Shown in pieces: positions 29,632 to 40,918 of a stretch of 64,000 nucleotides of DNA; the stretch's first letter is position 1; each line of letters starts with the position of its first letter. Location of the stretch: contig JBBECS010000002.1 of NCBI GenBank assembly GCA_040881685.1, forward strand, positions 33,415-97,414, written 5' to 3'. This DNA is from Acidimicrobiia bacterium. GTDB lineage: Bacteria; Actinomycetota; Acidimicrobiia; IMCC26256; PALSA-555. The notes under the pieces are model-generated. The model had not been told where the DNA came from, made no database searches, and worked only from the letters and a program-made list of their open reading frames with translations. Both the position numbers and the translations under genes were made by a program.

Positions 29632-30269
29632 CGCGACTGCGCCTCCAGCAATGTCGTCGCCAGTACGAGGTCGGCCACCGTGGTGACCTTCAGGTTGCGC
29701 GGATCGCCCGGCACCACCACCACGGTGGCACCCATGGCCTCGACGAGCGCGGCGTCATCGGTCGCTTCGCCGCCTTGCGCATGCGCGTCACGGAGCACGG
29801 ACGCGCGAAACGCTTGCGGGGTCTGTACCGCGACGAGTTGATCGCGTGCGACGGTGTCGATCACGCGCCCACCGTCGACCCGCTTGAGCGTGTCGGACAC
29901 CTCGAGCGCCGGCACCGCGCCGTCGGCGCCGGCTCGGACTGCGTCGACCACGAGCGCGAACAGCTCGGCGGTTGCAAGGGGACGAGCCGCGTCGTGCACG
30001 ACCACGACCTCCGCATCGTCGGCAACGGCAGCGAGACCGGCGCGTACGGACTCGGAGCGAGTGGCGCCGCCCGCGACCACGGCTTGGACGGGAGTGCCGT
30101 CCCACGCAACGCCGGAAGGAAGAACGACGACGACCTCGTCACACACAGCTGCGGCTGCAGCGACGGCGTGGTCCACGAGACGGGCCCCGCCAACGTCGGA
30201 GAACTGCTTGGTGGCCCCAAAACGATCGCCGCGACCGCCGGCAACGACGACCGCGGAGGTGCGCGCCAC
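29628..30269 (-). CDS. ispD: 2-C-methyl-D-erythritol 4-phosphate cytidylyltransferase
   Basis: 213 residues. The CTP-binding start VVVAGGRGDRFGATKQF, the middle VVVHDAARPLATAEL and the block VAVQTPQAFRASVL are standard IspD motifs. It makes CDP-methylerythritol for isoprenoid synthesis. It follows carD on the minus strand with 15 bases between, the actinobacterial carD-ispD-ispF order. Confidence 0.95.
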   Translation of the reverse strand: MARTSAVVVAGGRGDRFGATKQFSDVGGARLVDHAVAAAAAVCDEVVVVLPSGVAWDGTPVQAVVAGGATRSESVRAGLAAVADDAEVVVVHDAARPLATAELFALVVDAVRAGADGAVPALEVSDTLKRVDGGRVIDTVARDQLVAVQTPQAFRASVLRDAHAQGGEATDDAALVEAMGATVVVVPGDPRNLKVTTVADLVLATTLLEAQSR

Positions 30270-30284
30270 GCCCGTCGCGCCCGC

Positions 30285-30902
30285 CTAGCGCTTCTTGGCG
30301 GTGGCCTTCGCCGCCTTCTTGGCCGGCGCCTTCTTGGCCGCCGGCTTGCCCATGAGCGCCTTGCGAGGTGCCGCCTTCTTCGCCGCCGGTCGCTTGCGGG
30401 GGGTGATCGCCGGCACGTCGCGACCCGCGAGCACGTCGTCGAGGCGGGATTCCGCCATCTCCTCGTCGACGTTGAGTGCGAAGGTCAGCTCCGACACGAG
30501 GATCTGACGAGCCCGCGCGAGCATCCGCTTCTCACCCGCGGAGAGCCCCTTGTCGGCTTCCCGCAACGAGAGGTTTCGAACAACCTCGGCAACTTGGTAG
30601 ATGTCGCCGCTCTTGAGCTTCTCGACATGGTTCTTGAAGCGCCGCGACCAGTTGGTTGGCATGCGAGCTTCCTTCTTGCGAAGGACCGCGAACACCTCTT
30701 CGACTTCTTCGTCGTTGATGACGTCGCGCAGCCCGATCTCGTCGGCCTTCTCGACCGGGATCGAGACCTTGAGATCGCCGTACGTGATACGAAGGACGAA
30801 GTAGTCCGTCTTGTGGCCGTCGAAGACCCGCTTCTCCTTGCCCTCGATGATCGCGGCACCATGGTGCGGGTAGACGACCTTGTCACCGACGGCGAACGAC
30901 AT
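30285..30902 (-). CDS. carD: CarD-type RNA polymerase-binding regulator with a lysine-rich tail
   Basis: 205 residues from the ATG at 30902. The N-terminal Tudor-like RNAP-binding domain begins MSFAVGDKVVYPHHGAAII, and the helical DNA-binding domain follows with RRFKNHVEKLKSGDIYQVAE and the conserved Trp in PTNWSRRF. It stabilises open promoter complexes, notably at rRNA promoters. Mycobacterial CarD ends near residue 162. Here about 40 further residues form a Lys/Ala/Pro-rich tail (KRPAAKKAAPRK, AAKKAPAKKAAKATAKKR) like histone H1 or HupB tails. Upstream frame extension to 30995 is not supported. Confidence 0.93.
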   Translation of the reverse strand: MSFAVGDKVVYPHHGAAIIEGKEKRVFDGHKTDYFVLRITYGDLKVSIPVEKADEIGLRDVINDEEVEEVFAVLRKKEARMPTNWSRRFKNHVEKLKSGDIYQVAEVVRNLSLREADKGLSAGEKRMLARARQILVSELTFALNVDEEMAESRLDDVLAGRDVPAITPRKRPAAKKAAPRKALMGKPAAKKAPAKKAAKATAKKR

Positions 30903-30951
30903 GATGCTCCTCGCGCGCAAAGGATTGCAGCAGAAGGGAAGGCGGACGCCA

Positions 30952-30957
30952 ATTGTA
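30952..30957 (-). promoter_or_regulatory. Possible carD -10 element
   Basis: TACAAT on the minus strand, 50 bases before the carD ATG, matches TATAAT at 5 of 6 and is preceded by GG. I cannot see a convincing -35. The Crp-like gene is read in the other direction from the same gap. Confidence 0.35.
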
Positions 30958-31030
30958 CCAGACGACCACCGGCGAACCCGTGAGAGAGCTTCCAAGACCG
31001 ACCGCTATTCTGCGACAGGGGGGTGGCGCC

Positions 31031-31693
31031 TTGGAACGCAGACTGCTGGACACCACCGACCTGTTCGCACCGCTTCCAAAGGACGTACTCGACGAGTTAC
31101 GCGCGCGCGCGACTGTTCGTACGTTCACGCGCAACGACGTGGTGTTCCAACAAGGTGACGCTTCGGACGCGCTCTACGTGATCCAGGAGGGTCGCATCGC
31201 CATCGCAGCGCAGTCGGGCGATGGTCGCGAGTCCGTGCTGGCCGTGCTCGAGGACGGAGCGCTGTTCGGTGAACTTCCGCTCTTCGATGACGAGCCCCGC
31301 TCGGCCGACGCCCGCGCGCTCACCGACTCGACCGTCATCGAGCTCGGCTACGAGCCGGTACGCGCGGTGCTCGACAAGCGACCGGCGCTGCTCTGGATCA
31401 TCGTGCGACTCCTCGCCCAGCGGCTGCGCACCACGAACGAAGCGCTCGAGGATGCGGTGTTCCTCGACGTGCCCGCCCGGACGGCCAAGCGCCTGTTGGA
31501 GCTCGCAGGGGACGAACCCCGGTTCACGCTGCCGGTCACCCAAGAGGAGCTGGCGGCGATGGTCGGCGCCAGTCGAGAGCGCGTCAACAAGGCCATTTCG
31601 CTCTTCGTGAAGCTCGGCTGGCTCGAGATCGAGGGCCGCAGCAACTACCGCATCATCGACCGAGAGGCGCTCGAGGACCGAGCCACGCTCTAG
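31031..31693 (+). CDS. Crp/Fnr-family transcription regulator
   Basis: About 220 residues. A cNMP-binding domain (LFAPLPKDVLDELRA, VFQQGDASDALYVIQEGRIA, DGALFGELPLFDDEPRSADA) is joined by a dimer helix to a winged helix (TQEELAAMVGASRERVNKAI). There is no cysteine cluster, so it is more like Crp/GlxR than Fnr. I place the start at TTG 31031, after GGGGGGTGG; the frame is open to 30953 but would then overlap the carD promoter. The stop TAG lies in a CTAG shared with the convergent hydrolase gene. Confidence 0.88.
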   Translation: MERRLLDTTDLFAPLPKDVLDELRARATVRTFTRNDVVFQQGDASDALYVIQEGRIAIAAQSGDGRESVLAVLEDGALFGELPLFDDEPRSADARALTDSTVIELGYEPVRAVLDKRPALLWIIVRLLAQRLRTTNEALEDAVFLDVPARTAKRLLELAGDEPRFTLPVTQEELAAMVGASRERVNKAISLFVKLGWLEIEGRSNYRIIDREALEDRATL

Positions 31694-32430
31694 CTCGCGA
31701 GAACAGCCAGGGTGCGCTGCCAGGCGTCGGCCGCGTCGTCGGGTCGGTGGGTGGGGCGCTCGGGCGCGTGCACGAACCCGTGGTCAGCCTCGGGATAGAC
31801 GACGATCTCGCAGTCGGGACGGCTGCCCCACGCGCGTCGCAGCGCATCGATGTCGGCGGCGGGGGTCCACGGGTCGGCACCACCGAAGATCGCCAACGTG
31901 GAGCACACGTCTTTGGCCGTGGCCAAGGGCTCGCGCAGGCGCGTCCCGCGCCACTCCTGGGGCACGCGGATCATCCCGTAGAAGGCGACGGCGCGCTCGA
32001 ACTCACCGGTGGCCGCAGCCTTGAGGATCTGCATCCCGCCCATGCAGAACCCGAGCGCGAGCACGTCGAACACACCGTCGTACTCTTCGAGGTAGTCGCC
32101 CGCGCGCGTCAGGTCGTCCAGCTGAAGGGCGTCGTCGAGCTCGGGCATGTGGGCCATCCGAACCATCGGGTCGTCCGTCGCTCGCACTTCGTCCGACGCG
32201 CGTGCGAACGGCTCGGGTGCGCAGACGGCGAAGCCGTGCGTGGCCAGGCGCTCACAGAGGTCGTCGAACAGCGGGCGCACACCCATGATGTCGGGGTGCA
32301 GCACGATCCCAGCGTCGGCGACGCCGTCGGTGGGCGTCGCGTGGATCGCCTCGACCTTCGCGCCGTCGGAGCCGGTGAGCGTGACGCGCCCGACGGTTGC
32401 GGCGCGTGAACCCCGTGCAAGCGCTCCCAC
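31690..32430 (-). CDS. Dienelactone hydrolase family protein
   Basis: About 246 residues of alpha/beta-hydrolase fold. The nucleophile is a Cys in LGFCMGGMQ, as in dienelactone hydrolase. The Asp lies in FGGADPWTPAADI and the His in YPEADHGFVHAPERP. VLHPDIMGVRPLFDDLCERLA is the family's oxyanion segment. The substrate in this organism is unknown. The GTG at 32430 is chosen because longer frames overlap disA. It follows disA by 38 bases on the same strand. Confidence 0.85.
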   Translation of the reverse strand: MGALARGSRAATVGRVTLTGSDGAKVEAIHATPTDGVADAGIVLHPDIMGVRPLFDDLCERLATHGFAVCAPEPFARASDEVRATDDPMVRMAHMPELDDALQLDDLTRAGDYLEEYDGVFDVLALGFCMGGMQILKAAATGEFERAVAFYGMIRVPQEWRGTRLREPLATAKDVCSTLAIFGGADPWTPAADIDALRRAWGSRPDCEIVVYPEADHGFVHAPERPTHRPDDAADAWQRTLAVLAS

Positions 32431-32468
32431 TCCCCAACTCCCCCAGGCCTTCCCGGCTCCGCCGGTCT

Positions 32469-33542
32469 CTAGGTGTACCGCTCGAGGATGCTGGTCTCGG
32501 CCAGTCGGGCCAACCCGTCCTTGATCGCCTTCGCGCGCGCGTCGCCGACGCCCTCGACCTGCACGAGGTCGGTCTCGCTCGCGCGCATGATCTTCTGGAG
32601 GTTCGTGAAGCGCTCGACCACGTGGTCGGACACGATCTCGGGGAGGCGGGGGATCTTGTGCAGCAAGCGGAACCCGCGCGGCTGCACCGTGCTGTCCAGT
32701 CCGAGATCGCCGGAGAGGTGCAGCACGTCGGCCACCTCGGGCAGGTCGAGCAACGTCTCGTCGTCGAGCGTGGCGAGGCGCGACATCACGTTGGCGAGCT
32801 CCAAGCCGGGCGCGGCAACGTAGTAGTCCTTCGCGACCAGGCGGCGGTCGTCCTCGACCCCGCCGATCAGCTCGTCGAGCTGAAGCATCACGAGCCGGCC
32901 GTCGGCACCGAGCTCGATCACATAGCCTTCGATCTCCTCGGCGATGCGCCGGACCATCTCTGCGCGCTGGAGGACCGTGGCGACATCGCGAACCGTCACG
33001 AGGTCCTCGACCTCGAGTGCCGACAGCGATCCGCTCACCGCGTCGAGCCGCGCCTTGTAGCGCTCGAGGATCTGGAGCGCCTGGTCGGCGCGGGCGAGCA
33101 CGCGCGGCGTGGGCTCGATGGCTCGCTTGAGGCCGCGCACGTGGATCTCGACCTCGCTGCGGTCCTCGGACACGGTGATGACGGGCACATCGATCTGGCG
33201 GGCGACGCGCTCCGCGGTCCGGTGGCGGGTCCCCGTCTCGGCGGTGGGGATGTTGGGGTCCGGGACAAGGTGCACGTTGGACCGCACGATGCGCTGGCAG
33301 TCGCCCGTGAGGATGATCGCTCCGTCCATCTTCGCCAGCTCGGACAGGCGCTGGGGCGTGAACTCGGCGTCGAGTAGGAACCCACCCGAGCAAACCGAGA
33401 GCACGTCGGGCCCGGCGCCGACGACGATGAGGGCACCCATCCGGGCTTGGATGATGCGTTCGATGCCGTCGCGCAACTGTGTGCCCGGCGCGACGAGGCG
33501 GAGGGCGACCAGCAGGGCTTCGGATCGCGGCGGGGCTGGCAT
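32469..33542 (-). CDS. disA: Diadenylate cyclase DisA
   Basis: 357 residues. The N-terminal cyclase domain has KMDGAIILTGD (DGA motif, near residue 72) and TGTRHRTAER (RHR motif, near 105), both needed to make c-di-AMP from two ATP. A helical linker and a C-terminal helix-hairpin-helix domain (IMRASETDLVQVEGVGDARA) follow, for binding branched DNA. DisA links DNA integrity to c-di-AMP signalling. In many actinobacteria radA lies directly upstream; here only a short relic-like region is found there. Confidence 0.96.
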   Translation of the reverse strand: MPAPPRSEALLVALRLVAPGTQLRDGIERIIQARMGALIVVGAGPDVLSVCSGGFLLDAEFTPQRLSELAKMDGAIILTGDCQRIVRSNVHLVPDPNIPTAETGTRHRTAERVARQIDVPVITVSEDRSEVEIHVRGLKRAIEPTPRVLARADQALQILERYKARLDAVSGSLSALEVEDLVTVRDVATVLQRAEMVRRIAEEIEGYVIELGADGRLVMLQLDELIGGVEDDRRLVAKDYYVAAPGLELANVMSRLATLDDETLLDLPEVADVLHLSGDLGLDSTVQPRGFRLLHKIPRLPEIVSDHVVERFTNLQKIMRASETDLVQVEGVGDARAKAIKDGLARLAETSILERYT

Positions 33543-33796
33543 GAGGCTGGGCCGCCGACCGGCCGTCGGGCGGGAGCGGCGAGGGGAAACGATACCCCTG
33601 GATCAGGCCGCTCTGGGAGGTGAGACCAGGGCTCCCACCACTCCAGTTTCGCCCGCTCTGGCACCCAGCGCTCCCTGAACCGCTGCCACCTCGCCCAACA
33701 CGGCGCGCCGGGCCTCACCGAGGAGGCCACGGACGTGACCTCGGCCCCGCACGCTTCACACCGATGTGCCGTCTTCGCTTTCATCGGAGGCACCAT
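33543..33796 (-). pseudogene. Possible radA relic upstream of disA
   Basis: A frame starting near 33796, inside the end of the methyltransferase gene, reads MKAKTAHRCEACGAEV and then loses any family pattern. The KTxHRCxxCGAE start resembles the N-terminal zinc finger of RadA, whose gene often precedes disA. The RecA core is absent. It could be chance, since only about 15 residues fit. Confidence 0.25.
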
Positions 33797-34727
33797 CGCG
33801 CCCCCCTAGAACAGTGACCACCGGCGCGCTCTCCGGGATTTCCTCCTTCCCGGGATCCGCGAGCTCGAAGGACGCGTGGAGCTCGAGCTGGTCTGGTTGC
33901 TCCGGCTGAGCGGAAGCCGGCTCATCGGCGACTGGGAGCGCGGCGACGCGCTCGATCTCACGCGCCTTGGCCCGCGCCATCGCGCTCACTGAGGGCTTGT
34001 TCCCGATGACGTATCGCGCCGGCGGGAGGAGGCGCCATACCCGCCGAGAGCGCGCGACGTCGACGAGGTTGCACGACCGCAAGGCGTCTACGTACGTGCG
34101 GGTGTGAAATCGATCGATGAGCACCGCCCGACCCTCGGGCGCGAGGACCCGAGCGATCTCGCGCAGCGCGTGCACCCGCGAGTCGAACCCCTCGATGTGG
34201 TGCAGCGCGAGGCCCGACACCACCGCATCGAACGACGCGTCCGCGAAGGGCAGCGCGTGAACGTCGGCGTTCGTCACGTCGAGTCTCTCGTCGACTCCTT
34301 CGATGGCCGCATTGTCGAACACGTGATCGATCTCGTCGGCGAGCTCGTTTGAACGCCACTTGTTCGAACGCCAGACATCCACGCCGATCGCTCGTCCGCC
34401 CTCATCGAGGCGAGTAGCCACCTCGATCAGGAGCAAACCGCGCCCGCATCCCACGTCGAGCACCCGCTCTCCGCCGGTGAGGTCGAGCCGGTCGACGAGG
34501 CGAACGCGCTCACGGATCTTGTGCACACGGCTCGAGCGGACGAGCACCAGGCCGGCCATCGAGACGAGCACCGCGACCACAAGGGCGCCGGCCATCACCG
34601 TGACGGCGTCCACGATCCCGGCCACGATGGTCACGAGTAACGAACCGACGCTGACGGCGCCGAGACCCCGAACGACCCGCGGCGAATCGATCCCGTAGTC
34701 GCCAATTATTCGTTCGGCGCTGCTCAC
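33756..34727 (-). CDS. Membrane-anchored SAM-dependent methyltransferase
   Basis: 323 residues. The N-terminus carries two hydrophobic segments (VSVGSLLVTIVAGIVDAV and VMAGALVVAVLVSMAGLVLV), and a class I methyltransferase domain follows. SAM-binding motif I is VLDVGCGRGLLLIEVA, motif II NADVHALPFADASFDAVV, then SGLALHHIEGFD. The C-terminal 70 residues are acidic and probably disordered. The substrate is unknown; membrane anchoring suggests a lipid or quinone-like substrate, which is a guess. It lies between disA and the histidine kinase, all on the minus strand. Confidence 0.82.
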   Translation of the reverse strand: MSSAERIIGDYGIDSPRVVRGLGAVSVGSLLVTIVAGIVDAVTVMAGALVVAVLVSMAGLVLVRSSRVHKIRERVRLVDRLDLTGGERVLDVGCGRGLLLIEVATRLDEGGRAIGVDVWRSNKWRSNELADEIDHVFDNAAIEGVDERLDVTNADVHALPFADASFDAVVSGLALHHIEGFDSRVHALREIARVLAPEGRAVLIDRFHTRTYVDALRSCNLVDVARSRRVWRLLPPARYVIGNKPSVSAMARAKAREIERVAALPVADEPASAQPEQPDQLELHASFELADPGKEEIPESAPVVTVLGGRDGASDESEDGTSV

Positions 34728-34754
34728 CGCCGAAGTCTTGCCTGTATCTCGAGG

Positions 34755-36098
34755 TCAGTTGGAGGCGAAGCGGACGCGGAAGCGAGCACCGCCGCCCGTG
34801 GCCGCCTCGACCGCGGCGGATCCGCCGTGGGCCTCGGCCACCTGACGCACGATCGCGAGCCCGAGCCCTGACCCAGGGAGACTGCGGGCGGTCGGCGCCC
34901 GCCAGAAGCGGTCGAAGACGAACGGGGCGTCGGCCGGGTCAACGCCCGGACCGTGGTCGCGCACCGAGACTTCCGACCCTTCGACAACCACCTCCACGAC
35001 CGATCCCGCGGGACTCCACTTGCCTGCGTTGTCGAGCAGGTTCGTGACCGCGAGCGCGATCCGGTCGGGCACGCCGGTCACCTCGGTCGCCTCGAGCCGC
35101 GACTCAAAGCGAACGTCGGGCCAGTGGAACTCTGCGTTCTCCACGGCCTCCGCGACCACCTCGTCGAGGTGAACGTGCTCGACTTGCTCGACCGGCTCTT
35201 CTCCCCGGGCGAGGTCGATGACACCACCGACGAGCGCGCTGAGCTCGACGAGCTGGCTGTCGATGTCTCGTCGCAAGCGCTCGCGATCAGACGGCTCGAG
35301 CTCACCTTCTCGCGCGAGCACTTCGATGTTCGTGCGCAGGCTCGTGATCGGCGTTCGAAGCTCGTGGGACGCGTCGGCGACGAGGCGCCGCTGCGCGGTG
35401 ATCGAGCTGTCGAGTGCGGCGAGCATTGCGTTGAAGCTCGACGCGAGTCGTGACAGCTCGTCATCACCCCCGAGGCCGACCTGATCGGCGTCAACGCGGC
35501 GCGAGAGGTCGCCGGTCGCGGTCACGTCCTCCACGGTCTCCGTGAGCCGGTGGACGGGCTGCAATGTGGCGCGCGCGGCCAGCAATGCGAGGACCGCGGC
35601 CACAGCCACACCCACGAGGGCCGCGGCGAGAAGCAGCCAACGGAGGCCACCGAGCACGTCGTCGATCTCGTCGAGTGGCCGGGCGACCTGCAGCGCGGTG
35701 CCGGCCGTCCATGGAACGGTCAGCACGCGCACGGACGTCCCGCCGATCTCGGTCTCCGAGAAGAAGGCGTCACGCTCGCCGGCGGCCACGGCTTCGGCAG
35801 CCGTGCTGACCGGCAGCGGTCCGCCCACGCCGCTCGACACCTGCACGCTGCCGCTCTCGTCGACGATCTGGGCGAAGCCTCCTGCCGCGCCGAGCGCGGG
35901 TGGGGGCAGCCGGTCGGGCGCGCCGGGTCGCCGGTTGGCGCGCAGGCGGACGAGCTGATCAGCGCGCTCCTCGAGCGTGTCATCCACGTTGTTTCGCAGC
36001 TCGCGGCCGGTGGCGTCGTATGCGAAGAGTGCAACTCCGACCGCGGCGAGCGTCGCCGCGACGGCTGCGGCGACCACGAGCCGCGCCCGGAGGCTCAC
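34755..36098 (-). CDS. Sensor histidine kinase (MprB-like)
   Basis: About 447 residues. The GTG at 36098 overlaps the response-regulator stop (GTGA). An N-terminal membrane segment, an outer sensor domain of about 140 residues and a second membrane segment ([20 protein letters not shown]) are followed by HAMP, then the H-box [17 protein letters not shown], the N-box [13 protein letters not shown], the G1 motif [10 protein letters not shown] and [17 protein letters not shown]. It autophosphorylates and passes phosphate to the neighbouring regulator. The length and order fit the MprB class of envelope-stress sensors, but the signal is not known. Confidence 0.92.
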   Translation of the reverse strand: MSLRARLVVAAAVAATLAAVGVALFAYDATGRELRNNVDDTLEERADQLVRLRANRRPGAPDRLPPPALGAAGGFAQIVDESGSVQVSSGVGGPLPVSTAAEAVAAGERDAFFSETEIGGTSVRVLTVPWTAGTALQVARPLDEIDDVLGGLRWLLLAAALVGVAVAAVLALLAARATLQPVHRLTETVEDVTATGDLSRRVDADQVGLGGDDELSRLASSFNAMLAALDSSITAQRRLVADASHELRTPITSLRTNIEVLAREGELEPSDRERLRRDIDSQLVELSALVGGVIDLARGEEPVEQVEHVHLDEVVAEAVENAEFHWPDVRFESRLEATEVTGVPDRIALAVTNLLDNAGKWSPAGSVVEVVVEGSEVSVRDHGPGVDPADAPFVFDRFWRAPTARSLPGSGLGLAIVRQVAEAHGGSAAVEAATGGGARFRVRFASN

Positions 36099-36787
36099 GG
36101 CTCGCGCAGCGAGTAACCGATGCCGCGCACCGTGTGGATCACCCTCGGCTCGCCGTCGGACTCGGTCTTGCGTCGCAGGTATCCGATGTAGACCTCGAGC
36201 GAGTTCGACGCCGGCCCGAAGTCGTAGCCCCACACCCGTTCGAAGATCAGCGAGCGTGGCAGCACCTGGCGGGGGTTCTCGAGGAAGAACTCAATCAACG
36301 CGAACTCGGTCCGCGTGAGCTCGAGCAGACGATCACCGCAATGGACCTCGCGGGTGCCGGGATCGAGCGACAGATGCGCGTACCTGAGCACTTGCTCCTC
36401 CCCAAGTCCACTCCCGTTCGGACCCTCGTCGGTTCGTCGCAACAGCGCCCGTAGGCGCGCCAGCAGCTCGGCGAGCGCGAAGGGCTTCACCAGGTAGTCG
36501 TCGGCGCCGGCATCGAGTCCTTCGACGCGTTCGTCAATCGCGTCACGGGCGGTCAACATGAGGATCGGCGTGCGATCGCCCTTGGTCCGAAGCTGGCGGC
36601 AGACGTCCAGCCCGTCGATATCGGGCAGCCGCAGATCGAGCACGACCGCGTCGGCCGGCTCCGCGCGCTGCCGCTCGATCGCCGGAAGTCCTGCTCCGAT
36701 GCATTCGACGTCGAACCCTTCCAGGTGCAAGGCGCGTTCGATCGACTCGCGCACCGCGCGGTCATCGTCGACGAGCAGCACCCGCAT
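36095..36787 (-). CDS. OmpR-family response regulator (MprA-like)
   Basis: 230 residues. The receiver domain has [14 protein letters not shown], the phospho-acceptor Asp in [12 protein letters not shown], the Thr in MLTARDA and the Lys in LVKPF. The winged-helix DNA-binding domain ends with [14 protein letters not shown] and [11 protein letters not shown]. The ATG at 36787 is chosen because the receiver begins right there; the 17 codons upstream look non-coding. It is the first gene of the two-component pair. Confidence 0.94.
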   Translation of the reverse strand: MRVLLVDDDRAVRESIERALHLEGFDVECIGAGLPAIERQRAEPADAVVLDLRLPDIDGLDVCRQLRTKGDRTPILMLTARDAIDERVEGLDAGADDYLVKPFALAELLARLRALLRRTDEGPNGSGLGEEQVLRYAHLSLDPGTREVHCGDRLLELTRTEFALIEFFLENPRQVLPRSLIFERVWGYDFGPASNSLEVYIGYLRRKTESDGEPRVIHTVRGIGYSLREP

Positions 36788-36844
36788 TACGGGAGTCTGA
36801 CGCGTTGATCTGAGAGTCTGCTGAAAGGATCCTGGCAAGCGCCC

Positions 36845-36978
36845 CTACTCCCGACGGGGCGGATCTGGTCCGGTCCACGTCGCCGCCGGCACGAATCGCT
36901 TGTTCGTACCTTCACCGACCAGCCGCGGCTTGTATGCGTGCTTGTAGCGACGATGGAACGTGCAGAGCGGATTGAGGC
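36845..36978 (-). pseudogene. Gene fragment with a Cys/His pattern, no start
   Basis: A minus-strand frame reads LGLNPLCTFHRRYKHAY, a Lys/Arg-rich middle, then ATWTGPDPPRRE and a TAG. The C-x2-H-x4-H arrangement recalls the end of HNH-type or zinc-binding proteins. It has no start codon and follows the small gene at 36979 in a shifted frame. Either a frameshift split one gene or it is a remnant. Confidence 0.3.
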
Positions 36979-37182
36979 CTAGCCCGCGCCACCCTGGTCG
37001 ACGGCTGCGGCGATCTCGTCGAGGGCGTCCCAGATTGCCGCGAGGTTGATGCCGACGCCCTGGATGGCGGCGGCCGTCGGATCAGGGTGAGCGAGCGTGA
37101 CCGAGGCGGACACGGCCTCGTTGCGTCGGCGCTGCACGGACTGCTGAAGGGTCTCGTCTGTCATTCGTGGACTCTTGGGCAT
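36979..37182 (-). CDS. Small hypothetical protein
   Basis: 67 residues beginning MPKSPRMTDETLQQSVQRRR and ending AALDEIAAAVDQGGAG-like, without membrane segments or a known domain. The second Met (MTDETLQQ) is an alternative start. It is close in size to small phage- or plasmid-type proteins, but no mobile-element genes are nearby. The next frame downstream holds a fragment that may once have been its C-terminus. Confidence 0.4.
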   Translation of the reverse strand: MPKSPRMTDETLQQSVQRRRNEAVSASVTLAHPDPTAAAIQGVGINLAAIWDALDEIAAAVDQGGAG

Positions 37183-37213
37183 CGCGTCGCGCCCGTCAAA
37201 GCGAGGGCGCGGC

Positions 37214-38047
37214 CTACGTCATGCCGGGCGGGATCATCGGGGGGCGGCGCGGTGGCGGTGGGGGCGCGTCGGGGCGCGAGCGGCCCGGCCGATGAGGATG
37301 CGGCAGGTTCGGGTGCGGGACGTGGGGACGGGGCACGTGCGGAAGATGCGGGCCGCGCCGGGGGCCCTGACCTGATGGCGGGCGCGGGCGGGGCTTGGGA
37401 CGTCTCTTGGGTCGGGGACGCCCGCCTCGAACCCAGAGAACAACCGCGAGAACGGCGAGCGCGAGCGCCGCGACGAGGAACACGAGTCGCGTCGTGTCGC
37501 GCACGCTCGAGGTGAGGGTGATCGGCGTCGCTTCCCCAGGCTTGGCCACGACCGTCTGCGGCTTCGCACCGGGGAGCCGCGCAGTGATCGTCAACCCGAA
37601 CGATGACTTCACCTGCGCCAGCAGCTGGAGATCGATGACCGCGGGATCGACGCTCTGCGCGGTCAGATTCGCCAGCAACTCCGGATCAGTGGGCACACCA
37701 GTGGCGACGTTCTCGAGGTCGATGTCACCGTCCAGGCCGTATTCGGTGGCGAGGAACCCGACGGCACGCGTAGCGCGCACGCCACGGAGTGGTCCGTCGT
37801 CGCCACTCGCCTCGTTGATGATGTCGGCGACCTGCTCGACCGAATCGAACGGCTTCGACAAGACGATCGACGCCGACCCGTCCTCAGCCCGCACCCACGC
37901 ACCGACCTGCCACCCGGCGTCCCCGAGATCATCGAGGCGAACCGCCTGCTCGAGTGCGAGCCCGCCCGACTCTGCGGCCTTCACCGCCTCCGCGTCCGCG
38001 TCCACAAGAACGCGCACGACCCCAGACCCGTTCTCCCGAACCCGCAC
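37214..38047 (-). CDS. LppM-domain lipoprotein with C-terminal membrane anchor; start unresolved
   Basis: From the GTG at 38047 the frame gives 277 residues: an LppM-type beta-rich domain, one membrane segment (TTRLVFLVAALALAVLAVVL) and a Pro/Arg/His-rich cytoplasmic tail. The same frame upstream reads VVALLVAVLAAGCEVNATV, a typical lipoprotein signal peptide whose Cys codon is at 38069-38071, so translation surely starts earlier. Back to the clpC stop there is no ATG, GTG or TTG; an ATC near 38160 is the only near-cognate candidate with suitable position. LppM proteins take part in envelope function in mycobacteria. Confidence 0.75.
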   Translation of the reverse strand: MRVRENGSGVVRVLVDADAEAVKAAESGGLALEQAVRLDDLGDAGWQVGAWVRAEDGSASIVLSKPFDSVEQVADIINEASGDDGPLRGVRATRAVGFLATEYGLDGDIDLENVATGVPTDPELLANLTAQSVDPAVIDLQLLAQVKSSFGLTITARLPGAKPQTVVAKPGEATPITLTSSVRDTTRLVFLVAALALAVLAVVLWVRGGRPRPKRRPKPRPRPPSGQGPRRGPHLPHVPRPHVPHPNLPHPHRPGRSRPDAPPPPPRRPPMIPPGMT

Positions 38048-38170
38048 GTCAACGGTCGCGTTGACCTCACAACCAGCGGCAAGGACCGCGACGAGGAGCG
38101 CGACGACCGCTCGGCGCGCCGTGCGGTGGGAACGGAACGAGCGCGTGGGATGTGGAGTGATCGAAAGGTT

Positions 38171-40672
<2,502 letters not shown>

Positions 40673-40918
40673 CCTGGTGGACCTTCCTGATCGGGGGGCG
40701 GTCAGGCCCGATTCGTTGCAAACCGGTCCGGCCGAGAACTTCAGTGTACCCATCGGGGTCTCGATGACCCCTTCGCTCTGTACCACGCTCTCGCGTCACA
40801 TCGGCATCCCAGGTACCGCGCGAGAGGGCCAGTGATGCTTCTTCCAGCGCCAGGCACGCCAGGATTGTTCCCGCCCCGGTTGGTGAAATCGCCTCCTCCT
40901 GCGTACCGTGGACGGCGT

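Noticed and set aside
32413-32470. Further copy of repeat B between disA and the hydrolase
   Set aside because: Only a short GGCTCCGCCGG-like block fits, which is expected by chance at this GC content.
40673-40918. Regulatory RNA between clpC and the polyprenyl synthase gene
   Set aside because: I see only a weak -10-like TACACT toward clpC and no conserved structure.
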